Part shown: piece by piece, positions 1 through 9,007 of the stretch
Layout of the letters: every line of letters starts with the position of its first letter
Position numbering within the stretch: the stretch's first letter is position 1
NCBI GenBank assembly: GCA_035943935.1
Contig: DASZBR010000022.1
Span: 3,784-67,783, forward strand
Origin: DASZBR01 sp035943935
GTDB taxonomy: Bacteria > Pseudomonadota > Gammaproteobacteria > DASZBR01
Length of the DNA: 64,000 nt
Reading direction: 5' to 3'
Made by a program: the position numbers and the translations under genes
Notes under the pieces: model-generated
The model's input: the letters and a program-made list of their open reading frames with translations, nothing else
Databases searched by the model: none
What the model was told of the DNA's origin: nothing

Positions 1-1
1 C

Positions 2-1597
2 AGAACTGCAGTTGAGAAAAAATTAGAATTCGTTGAAGGGGAGCTCGCAAAATTAAATGCGAAACGCGCAGCGCTTTCCGAAATGGAAATAAACTGGAAA
101 AAGAAAGAGGAGATGGATCAAAGCCTACAAGGACAAATGGATACCTGTTATGCATTTAAAACAGCTTGTTTTAGCTTGATTGAATTGTGCGGAACATTCA
201 CGGGGAAATATTCTGATGCGGTTGGAGCGCGTTACGCGTTGGAAGAGGCGGTTTTACTTGAGGGTTGTGTGCAAGAATTGGAAGCCTTAGAAGTCACGTC
301 TGAGTGTGACTATCCTGTTTTATTAAGAGCATTAAAAGCACGCTATCAAGAAATGGAGGATAAATTAGGAATCGTTAGGGCTGTACCAAATGACAACAAC
401 AATAATAATAACAATGACAATAATGCGCGTCCGGATGAAGAGGCTATGGATGAACCTGAGCAGGACAGTTCAAGCACGTCGTCAGAAAAAGCCGAAGAAA
501 AAGCAAAAGCCGTTTCTCCAAAAACAAGCTCATTGCTCAGTCAAAGTGCAGGAAAATTTCACGCGGAGGTTTCTGCAGAATCACACGCGGAGGTTCCTGC
601 AGAACCGTTTGTGAAAAAAAACTTAGAATCAGATTATCAGCCGACGCGTCAAAAAACTAAGAAAAAGAAACAGAAACCAAAAAGAGAAGAAGGTGTTCCG
701 GTCATGAAAGATGGATTCGTGGAATTTAATTTGTCGAATCGCGTCGATTGTTTGAGACCTTTGGTAAATAAACCCACAGTATTTGATGAGCATCTCTTTT
801 TAGAACGATTAGCGATGCATTGCCATTTGCTTCGATTACATCGTTTTTTATTGGCGGCGTATCGAGAACGTGGGAGATATCCTGTCAAAGCACCTTTCTG
901 TGAAGCGTCCTATGGTCAGTTTTTAGATGATACGTGTAACATGTTAATGCACAATTATTTTGTGGTAGAAAAATTTGGGCATGCCAACTTATTAAAATTT
1001 GTTCAGAAGTGTTATGTCAATCGAGAGATGGATGCAAAAACACCTGCGTTAGTGTGTGAGAAACCTTTTTATCAAGCTATGCGAGCCAAGACAGAGAACT
1101 GGATAAATTTACCTCGAACGATTCCCGAGTTAATCAATGATTTTCAAACCATGTGTGGTTATTTATCACGACTTCACGATATCGGTGAAAAAATGGGTAT
1201 GGCGACAAAATTGTATGATTCGGATTATCTTGCGGCGTGCCAAATGACCTTGTCCATTGTGGGTGAAGTTTGCGCAAGAATTTATGAGTTATGTCCAAAA
1301 TTTAAAGAAATTGCCAAAGAAAATCCGGATAAATCGTTATTGTCACTGGTAAATTTTTTACATCGCTGCCGCAAATATATGCGTAATGTTACCAAGCATG
1401 AAGAAGATGTGTCTGCGGCCTTTGATGCATGGCGCCACAAATTTCCCTTTATTGTGGAGGATGTCTTTCAAACAGATATTCAGGCTGTTTTGAAAGCCGG
1501 CGTCGAATTAAATAGAGCTTATAACAAAGAAAAATTCCAAGAATTACAAGTGACCTTGGAAAAATTGATGCCGCCGTCATTAAGCCCAAGATTTTAG
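2..1597 (+). CDS. Large protein of unknown function, 3' part only (effector-like)
   Basis: The frame is open from the first bases of the window to the TAG at 1595-1597, so the true start lies upstream; the ATG at 83 is internal and has no ribosome site. The visible part begins with a charged, coiled-coil-like stretch. An Asn/Asp run (about 390-425), a Ser/Glu/Lys-rich linker with a duplicated 8-residue unit (560-607) and a very basic patch (KKKKQKPKR, about 660-690) follow. The last 300 or so residues look helical and hydrophobic-patterned. Near the C-terminus RNVTKH fits the R-N-x3-H pattern of HEPN ribonucleases, but on pattern alone this is weak. I recognise no family. Homopolymer runs, a basic patch and a flexible linker are common in Legionellales effectors, so an effector is a reasonable guess, not a demonstrated one. 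It converges on the receiver gene, overlapping it by 4 nt. Confidence 0.75.
   Translation, partial: RTAVEKKLEFVEGELAKLNAKRAALSEMEINWKKKEEMDQSLQGQMDTCYAFKTACFSLIELCGTFTGKYSDAVGARYALEEAVLLEGCVQELEALEVTSECDYPVLLRALKARYQEMEDKLGIVRAVPNDNNNNNNNDNNARPDEEAMDEPEQDSSSTSSEKAEEKAKAVSPKTSSLLSQSAGKFHAEVSAESHAEVPAEPFVKKNLESDYQPTRQKTKKKKQKPKREEGVPVMKDGFVEFNLSNRVDCLRPLVNKPTVFDEHLFLERLAMHCHLLRLHRFLLAAYRERGRYPVKAPFCEASYGQFLDDTCNMLMHNYFVVEKFGHANLLKFVQKCYVNREMDAKTPALVCEKPFYQAMRAKTENWINLPRTIPELINDFQTMCGYLSRLHDIGEKMGMATKLYDSDYLAACQMTLSIVGEVCARIYELCPKFKEIAKENPDKSLLSLVNFLHRCRKYMRNVTKHEEDVSAAFDAWRHKFPFIVEDVFQTDIQAVLKAGVELNRAYNKEKFQELQVTLEKLMPPSLSPRF
394..424 (+). repeat. AAC/AAT trinucleotide microsatellite
   Basis: A run of aac/aat codons interrupted by gac encodes an Asn/Asp homopolymer in the preceding CDS. 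Such runs can change length by slippage, in whole codons. Confidence 0.8.
560..607 (+). repeat. Two tandem 24-bp units in the coding sequence
   Basis: Two adjacent 24-bp copies encode HAEVSAES and HAEVPAEP. The copies are near-identical at DNA level, so the duplication is recent. They sit in the linker of the unknown protein. Confidence 0.8.
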
Positions 1598-2058
1598 GAA
1601 TTATTTTCCTTTTTAATCCGCTCAATCACTGATTGAATTAAATTGCGTGGTGAGTAATCACTTTTTAGAAAAAGACTTTTGCTGTATTTATTTAATAAAG
1701 TCTTTTCGTCATGCGTTAAATCTTTTGCGGTAATGACTATAATAGGAATATGTCGCCATTTTTCGTGTTTTTGAATTTCTTCAATGACTTGAAATCCATC
1801 CATTTCTGGCATCATGAGATCTAATAAAATAACATCGGGTTTCATGGCGGTGAGTAGGGTAATGACTTCTTTGCCATTTGATGCCTCGGTAGACTTCCAG
1901 CCATTACGCAGAATTGCTTGAACTAATAAACCGCGAGACAAATCATCATCTTCTGCGACTAATACCAGAGGCAATTTTTCAGGCGTTAAATTTTTAATTT
2001 TTTCGAGTAATACTTTGATATCGACGGGTTTTTCGAGGTAGTCTACTTCCGTGGTCAT
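1594..2058 (-). CDS. Single-domain response regulator carrying the tail of a second receiver
   Basis: The protein is a phosphoacceptor receiver (CheY-like) without an output domain. The acidic pair in AEDDD, the phospho-site Asp in VILLDLMMPEMDG, the Thr in VITAKD and a Lys near LFLKSD are all present. The first 20 residues (VDYLEKPVDIKVLLEKI) read like the last strand and helix of another receiver, including its conserved Lys-Pro. The protein therefore resembles the C-terminal end of a hybrid kinase with two receivers. I place the start at 2058 rather than 2094 because AAGGAG lies 7 nt upstream of this ATG. The gene follows mfd by about 20 nt on the same strand and is probably cotranscribed. 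It likely relays a signal from an unlinked kinase. Confidence 0.85.
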   Translation of the reverse strand: MTTEVDYLEKPVDIKVLLEKIKNLTPEKLPLVLVAEDDDLSRGLLVQAILRNGWKSTEASNGKEVITLLTAMKPDVILLDLMMPEMDGFQVIEEIQKHEKWRHIPIIVITAKDLTHDEKTLLNKYSKSLFLKSDYSPRNLIQSVIERIKKENNS

Positions 2059-2077
2059 AACAATCTCCTTGTCAATT

Positions 2078-5000
2078 TTACGATAACAATCCAAATAACA
2101 TTTCTATACCCTGAACACTTTCTTTCTGCAGTATCTTCAACCCATGCGGGCCATCTAGTTTATATAATAACGGTTTGGTTTGAATAAGTTTAATGATTTT
2201 TAAAGAGTCTATATTCGGCTTTTCTGAAAATTCTATACGCGTAGACTTGATATTAGCCGTAATTTTCTTAATGCCCAAGTGTTCAGATTTTAATTTGAGT
2301 GCGGTTACAGCAAATAAGTTTTTAGTTGGCTCGGGAAGCAAACCAAATCTATCAATAAATTCAACTTGAAGCTCGTCTAGTTTATGCTGATCTTTGCAAC
2401 TAGAAATTCTCTTGTATAACACTAACCTGGCATGAACATCGGGCACATAATCTTCGGTAATAAAAGCAGGTATTTGTAAATCTATGTCTGATTTGATTTG
2501 TTCAGGAATTCCAGATTTCATGGCCCGTTCTAATAATTCCATGTATAAACTAAATCCAATTTCGTGCATTTCTCCACTTTGGGATTCGCCTAATAATTCA
2601 CCCGCGCCGCGAATTTCTAAATCATGCGTAGCGAGAGCAAAACCCACACCTAAATCTTCGAGTCTAGAAATAGCCTCTAATCTTTTTTCAGCATCCGGCG
2701 TAATTTTTTGATGTGGAGGGGTGAGTAAAAAAGCATAGGCTTGATGATGCGATCGACCAACGCGTCCGCGTAATTGATGTAATTGCGCCAAACCAAATTT
2801 ATCTGCCCGCTCAATAATAATCGTATTCGCAGACGGAATATCGATGCCGGTTTCAATAATAGTTGTACAAATTAAAACATTATAATGTTGGTGATAAAAT
2901 TCACGCATGATAATTTCTAATTCACGTTCACGCATTTGACCATGAGCTATTGCAATTCTGGCCTCTGGAATTAATTCACGTAATCGTTCTGCTGTGGGTA
3001 TCATGCTTTCAACATCATTATGTAAATAAAAGACTTGGCCGCCACGCATAATTTCACGCAAAATAGACTCGCGAATTAAGCTTTTATCATGGACATGTAC
3101 AAATGTTTTGATGGATAAACGGCGAAGGGGAGGAGTGCCAATAATAGATAAATCCCTCATGCCTGACATGGCCATATTTAACGTTCTTGGAATGGGTGTT
3201 GCAGTGAGCGTTAAAATATCCACTTCTGCACGCAAGCTTTTTAATTTTTCTTTTTGACGCACGCCAAATCGATGCTCTTCATCTATTATAACCAAGCCCA
3301 AGTGTTTGAATTTAATATCGGGTTGAAGTAATTTGTGCGTGCCAATAATAATATCCACTTTGCCATTTTCTAATTCAGCTAGAATTTTTGTTTGTTCTTG
3401 TGAAGTCTTAAAGCGCGACACCATTTCTATTTTAATCGGCCAGTCAGCAAATCTGTCCGCGAAATTTTGATAATGTTGTTGCGCTAATAATGTTGTTGGC
3501 ACAAGAACGCATACTTGGTGACCTGCTTGCACGGCTATAAACGCAGCGCGCATGGCGACTTCAGTTTTGCCAAATCCCACGTCGCCGCAAATTAATCTAT
3601 CCATACTCTTGGGATTATTCATGTCTTTTATAACATCATTTATGGCTTGTAATTGATCCGGTGTTTCTTCAAACGGAAATTGGCTCGCAAATAATTGATA
3701 ATTAGTATCTATGGTATACGCAAAGCCTTTTCGTAATTCGCGCTGCGCATGAATGGCGAGAAGCTCTGCCGCAACATCACGGATTTTTTCCGCCGCGCGT
3801 TTTTTCGCTTTGTCCCATTGATCGGAGCCTAATTTATGCAGTGGCGCATGATCTGCGTCTAAGCCTGAATATCTATGAATAAGATGCAAAGAAGAAACGG
3901 GAATATATAATTTGGCGTCATGGGCATATTCTAATAATAAATATTCTCCCACAGAATTATTGATTTCCAGCGTTTGTAAACCTAAATATCTACCAACACC
4001 ATGTTCAACATGAACGACGGGTGCGCCAATATTGAGCTCGGCTAAATTCTTAACGATACTATCCATATCGCCCGTCTTAGATTTTTTTCGACGCGATTGA
4101 ATGATTTGTTCGCCAAGTAAAGCGCTTTCAGGAATTAAAATAATATTTTTATTTTCTAATAATAAGCCCTGTTCGAGCGGAGCAATGGTTAATACTAATT
4201 TGTCGGTACTCTGTAAGAACTCTTGCCAGGTATTGCTTATAGCAGGATTAATTCCATGAGATCTAAATAAACTTAAGAGGGCTTCGCGTCGACCGGCGCT
4301 TTCGGCGCAAAATAAGATTCGTGATTGATTATGATTTTCAAGAAAACTTTTTAATTTCTCCAGGGGCTGAGAGGCTTTGTGATCAACTAATATATCTGGC
4401 GAAACATATTTTTCAGATTGAATCTTCTCAACACTATAATTTTTCAGGGTCGTAAATATTTCAGTCGGTGAAATAAATAATTTTTGAGGTATTAAAATTG
4501 GCCGCATGCGGTCATGTCGTAATTGCTCATGACGCGTATTAATTTCTTGCTGAAATTTCTCTGCCGCTTTTGTCACGCCATCTAATTGTATAAGAGAAAT
4601 ATTTTTGGGAAAGTAATCCAGTAAACTAGACACTTCTTTAAAGAATAGGGGTAAATAATATTCTATGCCTAAAGGCACGCTACCTTGAGAAATAGTCTCA
4701 TAGATAGCACAGCCACTAGGATTACCGTCGAAATTTTCCCGCCATTGTTGTCTAAACAAATCTATGGCTTGAGTGTCGAAGGGAAATTCACGCGCGGGTA
4801 ATAAATCAATGCTGTCAATCTTATCTTTAGTTCGCTGAGATTCGGGATCAAACGTTCGAATGCTCTCAATTTCATTATCAAATAAATCTATTCTATAGGG
4901 TGTTTCACTGCCCATGGGGAAAATATCAAATAACGATCCTCGAACGGCAAATTCGCCAGGCGCTAATACTTGCGAGACGGATTGGTAGCCTGATAATACA

Positions 5001-5383
5001 AATCTGTTTTTAAGATTATCTAAATTTATTTTATCCCGTATTTTTACAATAAAAGCATGAGTATCAATAAATGCTTTGGGAGGTAGTTTTTGCATCAAGC
5101 TGTTAATAGAAACCAATACTATTCCGTTGGATAAATGGGGAAGTTTTGAAAGCGTTCTTAATCTTTCTGAAATAATATCTTGATGGGGTGAGAAATTATC
5201 ATAGGGCAGTGTTTCCCAATCCGGGAACGTAAAGATGGGTAGGGCAGGATTGAAAAAGCCGATTTCCTGTGTGAGCCGTATGTTGGTCCAAGAATCAGGG
5301 GTGATAATAATCAGGGGCGTAGACAAGCCCTCAGCATGTTGGCTGAGGTACAGGCTAAGTTCGCTGCCGGTTGTATTTTTCAT
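2078..5383 (-). CDS. mfd: Transcription-repair coupling factor Mfd
   Basis: Mfd is a DNA translocase that removes RNA polymerase stalled at lesions and recruits UvrA. The 1101-residue protein has the family order: a UvrB-like N-terminal region, the RNA polymerase interaction domain (around GAPVVHVEHGVGRYLG), a helicase module with Walker A GDVGFGKTEVAMR and Walker B DEEHRFG, helicase motif VI in the QLRGRVGR segment, and a C-terminal TRCF domain. It is slightly shorter than the roughly 1150 residues of E. coli Mfd. The ATG at 5383 has GGGGAA upstream. It is divergent from the KimA-type gene, with only 50 bp between the starts, so the promoters must overlap. Confidence 0.97.
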   Translation of the reverse strand: MKNTTGSELSLYLSQHAEGLSTPLIIITPDSWTNIRLTQEIGFFNPALPIFTFPDWETLPYDNFSPHQDIISERLRTLSKLPHLSNGIVLVSINSLMQKLPPKAFIDTHAFIVKIRDKINLDNLKNRFVLSGYQSVSQVLAPGEFAVRGSLFDIFPMGSETPYRIDLFDNEIESIRTFDPESQRTKDKIDSIDLLPAREFPFDTQAIDLFRQQWRENFDGNPSGCAIYETISQGSVPLGIEYYLPLFFKEVSSLLDYFPKNISLIQLDGVTKAAEKFQQEINTRHEQLRHDRMRPILIPQKLFISPTEIFTTLKNYSVEKIQSEKYVSPDILVDHKASQPLEKLKSFLENHNQSRILFCAESAGRREALLSLFRSHGINPAISNTWQEFLQSTDKLVLTIAPLEQGLLLENKNIILIPESALLGEQIIQSRRKKSKTGDMDSIVKNLAELNIGAPVVHVEHGVGRYLGLQTLEINNSVGEYLLLEYAHDAKLYIPVSSLHLIHRYSGLDADHAPLHKLGSDQWDKAKKRAAEKIRDVAAELLAIHAQRELRKGFAYTIDTNYQLFASQFPFEETPDQLQAINDVIKDMNNPKSMDRLICGDVGFGKTEVAMRAAFIAVQAGHQVCVLVPTTLLAQQHYQNFADRFADWPIKIEMVSRFKTSQEQTKILAELENGKVDIIIGTHKLLQPDIKFKHLGLVIIDEEHRFGVRQKEKLKSLRAEVDILTLTATPIPRTLNMAMSGMRDLSIIGTPPLRRLSIKTFVHVHDKSLIRESILREIMRGGQVFYLHNDVESMIPTAERLRELIPEARIAIAHGQMRERELEIIMREFYHQHYNVLICTTIIETGIDIPSANTIIIERADKFGLAQLHQLRGRVGRSHHQAYAFLLTPPHQKITPDAEKRLEAISRLEDLGVGFALATHDLEIRGAGELLGESQSGEMHEIGFSLYMELLERAMKSGIPEQIKSDIDLQIPAFITEDYVPDVHARLVLYKRISSCKDQHKLDELQVEFIDRFGLLPEPTKNLFAVTALKLKSEHLGIKKITANIKSTRIEFSEKPNIDSLKIIKLIQTKPLLYKLDGPHGLKILQKESVQGIEMLFGLLS

Positions 5384-5433
5384 GGATTCCCCGATTTTCC
5401 ATTATAGCTATATATATAGTATCCTTGCGACCC

Positions 5434-7293
5434 ATGGACATCATTAACTTATTATTTGGTAAGCCTCTCTCAAGCGAAACGCACGGCGAACAACGTCTCG
5501 CTAAATTCAAAGCCCTGCCTGTCTTTTCGTCTGATGCCTTATCGTCAGTGGCTTATGCGACAGAAGAAATTTTACATGTCTTAGTCTTGGCCGGTGTGAT
5601 GGCATTAGGGCTAGCTTTACCCATTGCCGTGGCGATTTGTTTACTGATAGCCATCTTGGCCATTTCTTATCGACAAACCATTTTTGCCTATCCCAATGGC
5701 GGCGGTGCATTCACCGTTGCGCGAGAAAATTTAGGGGAGGCGGCAGGATTGATCGCGGCGGCTGCGCTTTTAATTGATTATGTGCTGACGGTTGCGGTGA
5801 GTGTGACGGCAGGTATTCACGCGGTAGTGTCTGCGTTTCCGATTCTCTATGAACACGAAGTGGGGCTTTCGCTGATTTCAGTGGCCTTTATTGCCGTCAT
5901 GAATTTACGTGGCGTGCGTGAATCTGCTACTGCGTTTGCTTTTCCGACCTATGCGTTTATATTTTTGGTACTACTTTTGGTGGGAATGGGGTCGTATGAC
6001 ATTTATTACGGCATTATTCCGACGCACCATATTCATAGCCATACGCGTCAAATATCAGAACTGGTTCAACCCGTCGCCATCATTTTAATTTTGCGTGCGT
6101 TTTCCGCAGGCTGTACAGCAATGACGGGAATTGAATGTGTCGCGAATGGCGTGCCGGTATTTGAAAAGCCTGAATCTCGTAATGCCGCTTTTACCTTAGT
6201 AATGTTAGCGGGATTATTAATTCTGATGTTCTTTGGTGTGACGTATTTAGCGGATCATTTAATGTTAATGCCGCTCGAACAAGAAAGCATTTTGTCGCAG
6301 ATAGCGCATCATATATATGGCAATGGTTTCTTGTATTATGCACTTCAATTTTCAACCATGGCGATTTTATTATTAGCGGCGAATACGTCTTTTGCAGGAT
6401 TTCCGCGACTCGCGTCGATTTTGGCCGAACAAAAATATTTACCCAAGCAACTCACCAGCTTGGGAGATCGATTATCTTTTTCCAATGGCATTGTGGTATT
6501 AGCGCTGGTTTCTGCATTATTAATTACGATTTTTCATGGCAAAACACATTTGTTGATTCCTTTGTATGCCGTCGGTGTGTTCAGTGCATTTAGTTTGTCG
6601 CAATTGGGTATGGTCAGTCATTGGTTTAAAAAGAAAACGATACGTTGGAGATTCAAGGCATTTATTAATGGATTGGGGTTTGTTGCGACTACGGTTGCGT
6701 TAGCGGTTATTATCGAAAGCAAATTTATTGAAGGCGCATGGTTAGTGGTTTTATGTGTGCCCATATTATTAATGGGATTTTATAAAGTTCATCATCATTA
6801 CATTGATGTTGATCGTGAATTATCGATGACGACGGCTGAAGCGAATGAGTATCTCGCTAAAATTTCGGGTATTAAACCGAAAGTGATTTTGCCGGTTTCT
6901 CGCATTCATCGCGGAACGTTGACGGCGTTGAATTTTGCGCAGGGCGTATCAGATGATGTGACGGCGGTAGTGGTTGCATTGGATGCGTCGCAAACAAAAA
7001 TGTTAGAAGCCGAATGGAAATTATTAGACATCAAAGTTCCTCTGGTGGTGCTAGAGTCTCCGTACCGTGCAGCGATTGATCCGCTTAAGAATTTCATTCG
7101 CTCACAAGATAATCGTGATCCGGAGCGGGGGTTGTGTATGCTGGTATTTCCGCAAGCGATTCCGACGAAGTGGTGGCACGATATGTTGCATAATCAACGC
7201 AGTTTATTTTTAAAAGCGTCTCTCATGTTTAATCGAAAACACAAAGGCGGTACGCGTGTGTTTGTGGATGTGCCTTATCAATTGGAGCGATGA
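5434..7293 (+). CDS. kimA: KimA-type APC-family potassium/proton symporter
   Basis: This is a 619-residue APC-superfamily membrane protein. From memory it resembles Bacillus KimA (YdaO) along its full length: GKPL near the N-terminus, LSSVAYATEEIL, SYRQTIFAYPNGGGAFTVA, FSAGCTAMTGIE, LAANTSFAGFPRLA and a soluble C-terminal region ending in WWHDMLHNQ. About 12 membrane helices precede a cytoplasmic domain of about 150 residues. KimA takes up K+ with protons and in Firmicutes is inhibited by c-di-AMP; nothing here shows that regulation. I chose the ATG at 5434 because the product then begins like KimA (MDIINLLFGKPL). The longer frame from 5371 would overlap the mfd start. The stop is 1 nt before the next ATG, so the inhibitor gene is probably cotranscribed. 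Confidence 0.85.
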   Translation: MDIINLLFGKPLSSETHGEQRLAKFKALPVFSSDALSSVAYATEEILHVLVLAGVMALGLALPIAVAICLLIAILAISYRQTIFAYPNGGGAFTVARENLGEAAGLIAAAALLIDYVLTVAVSVTAGIHAVVSAFPILYEHEVGLSLISVAFIAVMNLRGVRESATAFAFPTYAFIFLVLLLVGMGSYDIYYGIIPTHHIHSHTRQISELVQPVAIILILRAFSAGCTAMTGIECVANGVPVFEKPESRNAAFTLVMLAGLLILMFFGVTYLADHLMLMPLEQESILSQIAHHIYGNGFLYYALQFSTMAILLLAANTSFAGFPRLASILAEQKYLPKQLTSLGDRLSFSNGIVVLALVSALLITIFHGKTHLLIPLYAVGVFSAFSLSQLGMVSHWFKKKTIRWRFKAFINGLGFVATTVALAVIIESKFIEGAWLVVLCVPILLMGFYKVHHHYIDVDRELSMTTAEANEYLAKISGIKPKVILPVSRIHRGTLTALNFAQGVSDDVTAVVVALDASQTKMLEAEWKLLDIKVPLVVLESPYRAAIDPLKNFIRSQDNRDPERGLCMLVFPQAIPTKWWHDMLHNQRSLFLKASLMFNRKHKGGTRVFVDVPYQLER

Positions 7294-7294
7294 C

Positions 7295-7666
7295 ATGTTG
7301 AAAAAATTATTGGTTTTTATAGTTGTGTTGATATTGCCTGCTTTAACATTTGCAGAAGCCTCTACTATTCATGTTACAAAACAATCTCCAGAATTTCGAA
7401 TTACAGAACCATCGAATGGGTCGACAGGTTATCAATGGACGGTTAACTATGATCATGCGTTATTGGATTTAAAAAGCGAAAAAAATATACCCGCAAAATC
7501 TAAATTGATCGGCGCCGGTGGAGAAACCGTTTGGGTTTTTACCGCAAAGCCGGAGGCGTTTCAAAATTCGACTAAGCAGACAATGGTCAAATTAATTTAT
7601 GCCCGACCATGGGATACGAAAGACGATCCAAAAGAAATGTTTTTTGTGGTGGAGTTTAACTCTTAA
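7295..7666 (+). CDS. Secreted chagasin-family (I42) cysteine protease inhibitor
   Basis: This is a 123-residue protein with a Sec signal peptide (MLKKLLVFIVVLILPALTFA). The three inhibitor loops of the chagasin/ICP family are recognisable: GSTGYQW for NPTTGY, GAGGETVW for the central GxGG loop, and ARPW for the RPW loop. The family blocks papain-like (C1) proteases. In bacteria it may protect against host lysosomal cathepsins, which would suit an intracellular organism, but that role is inferred. GGAG just upstream, at the end of the kimA frame, supports the ATG at 7295. The family assignment is by motif only. Confidence 0.85.
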   Translation: MLKKLLVFIVVLILPALTFAEASTIHVTKQSPEFRITEPSNGSTGYQWTVNYDHALLDLKSEKNIPAKSKLIGAGGETVWVFTAKPEAFQNSTKQTMVKLIYARPWDTKDDPKEMFFVVEFNS

Positions 7667-7668
7667 TA

Positions 7669-7868
7669 GCCCACACCCTCGCTGCCGCGCGTCCCTCTCC
7701 CAAGAGGAAGAGGGGCTAGGCACTATTCTTTGTTGTAACGATTATCAAAGGTGGTAATACAAAATTTTTTAAATACTATTTAAAAACTAAATTTAAACGA
7801 TAACATTAAAAAAATACTTAGCCCCTCTTCCTCTTGGGAGAGGGGCGCGCGGCAGCGGGGGTGTGGGC
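7669..7868. repeat. 200-bp MITE-like element with 50-bp inverted arms
   Basis: The arms at 7669-7718 and 7819-7868 are inverted copies matching at 48 of 50 positions. Each arm contains a further internal CCTCTTCC/GGAAGAGG palindrome. The 100-bp core is AT-rich and non-coding. The element fills the gap between two convergent genes, starting 2 nt after one stop and ending 1 nt before the other. It could act as a bidirectional terminator. A miniature inverted-repeat element is the simplest reading; I see no target-site duplication. Confidence 0.8.
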
Positions 7869-7869
7869 G

Positions 7870-8358
7870 TTAAATTCTTTTCAACGTCACAAAACTATAA
7901 TCATACGGATTATTTTCATCCGCTTTATGATCTTCTCGCGAAATTTCTTTAAATAATTTTTCGTCAAATTCCGGAAAAAAACTATCGCCTGAAATATCGG
8001 CATAAATATAACTTAAATATAAAATATCCGCCTGTGGAAGTACGGCAGAATAAATTTCACCACCGCCAATGACACAAACCTCAGAATAATTTTCTACGCT
8101 TTTTAATGCCGTATTAACATCATAAAAAATTTCTGCGCCGTCGACGTTAAAATTTTTATCACGCGTAATAATAATATTTTTTCGACCCGGTAAAAGACGT
8201 CCAATGGATTGATACGTTTTTCGTCCCATAAGAATGGGTTTACCTAATGTAATTTTTTTGAAATGTGCCATATCGGCAGGCATTGTTGGCCAGGGTAATT
8301 GATTGTTTTTTCCAATGACGCGCTGAGGTGTCATGGCCGCAACAAGAGAGATGATCAT
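7870..8358 (-). CDS. folA: Dihydrofolate reductase
   Basis: FolA reduces dihydrofolate to tetrahydrofolate with NADPH. The 162-residue protein shows ISLVAAMTPQRVIGKNNQLPW at the N-terminus, with the Met20-loop region and the LPW motif. MGRKTYQSIGRLLPGR carries the NADPH-binding residues, and VIGGGEIYSAVLPQ is the second glycine loop. The catalytic acid is the Asp of PADMAHFK. Length is normal. It is convergent with the inhibitor gene across the inverted-repeat element and divergent from the Sco-like gene. Confidence 0.97.
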   Translation of the reverse strand: MIISLVAAMTPQRVIGKNNQLPWPTMPADMAHFKKITLGKPILMGRKTYQSIGRLLPGRKNIIITRDKNFNVDGAEIFYDVNTALKSVENYSEVCVIGGGEIYSAVLPQADILYLSYIYADISGDSFFPEFDEKLFKEISREDHKADENNPYDYSFVTLKRI

Positions 8359-8417
8359 ATAGTTTCCTAAAGCCCTGATCTTATATAGAATCCAATTTAC
8401 TATCTAGGGAGCCTCAC

Positions 8418-9002
8418 ATGAGTACCAAATTAAACGTCGTCATCGCCGCCGTCGCTGTGATCGCATTAGTCATCGGCATGAAACTGTGGCATCACACGCC
8501 TCAACGTGGGACACCCGGAGGATTGAATGTATTTGTCATCAGTCCGCCAAAAGAAATCGCACGATTTTCATTGTTAGAGACAAACGGCAAACCCTTTACG
8601 AATAGTGCGTTATGGGCAAATTGGACGTTTGTATTATTTGGTTCAGCGACACATGCAACACCCGAATTGACTGAAACCATGAATGCGTTAAATAAAATGA
8701 CGCAGATGATACAAACCACTAAACAAACACCTGTTCCTCAGATTGCCTTTATCTCAACCGATTTAGCGAATGATTCTTTAGAAAGAATTGATAAATTTGC
8801 GACAAGCTTTAATCCGAATTTTATTGGTATTACAGGTGATCCAAAACAAATCGCGTTGCTTTCACAAGAACTTCCTGCAAAACATCCGACAGCGATTTTA
8901 TTAATTGATCCGTCGGGTAAACTCGCGGCTCTTTTTCCTGCACCGCATCATCCTGAATCGATGGTGAAAGATTTCCAAATTATTGTTCAAAACGAAGGAT
9001 AG
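8418..9002 (+). CDS. Sco1/SenC-like thioredoxin-fold protein lacking the metal cysteines
   Basis: This is a 194-residue protein with one N-terminal membrane anchor (residues 6-24) and a periplasmic thioredoxin-fold domain. Framework motifs of the SCO family are visible: FSLLETNGKPFTNSALWANWTFVLFG, FISTDLANDS, FIGITGDPKQI and AILLIDPSGKLAALF. Where Sco proteins have the copper/redox CxxxCP after FFGYTHC, this one reads GSATHATPE with no cysteine. The His that normally helps bind metal may survive in PAKHPT. It therefore probably cannot carry out thiol chemistry and may have a structural or copper-independent role. GGGAG lies 7 nt before the ATG. It is followed 5 nt later by tdk. Confidence 0.7.
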   Translation: MSTKLNVVIAAVAVIALVIGMKLWHHTPQRGTPGGLNVFVISPPKEIARFSLLETNGKPFTNSALWANWTFVLFGSATHATPELTETMNALNKMTQMIQTTKQTPVPQIAFISTDLANDSLERIDKFATSFNPNFIGITGDPKQIALLSQELPAKHPTAILLIDPSGKLAALFPAPHHPESMVKDFQIIVQNEG

Positions 9003-9007
9003 ACAAC

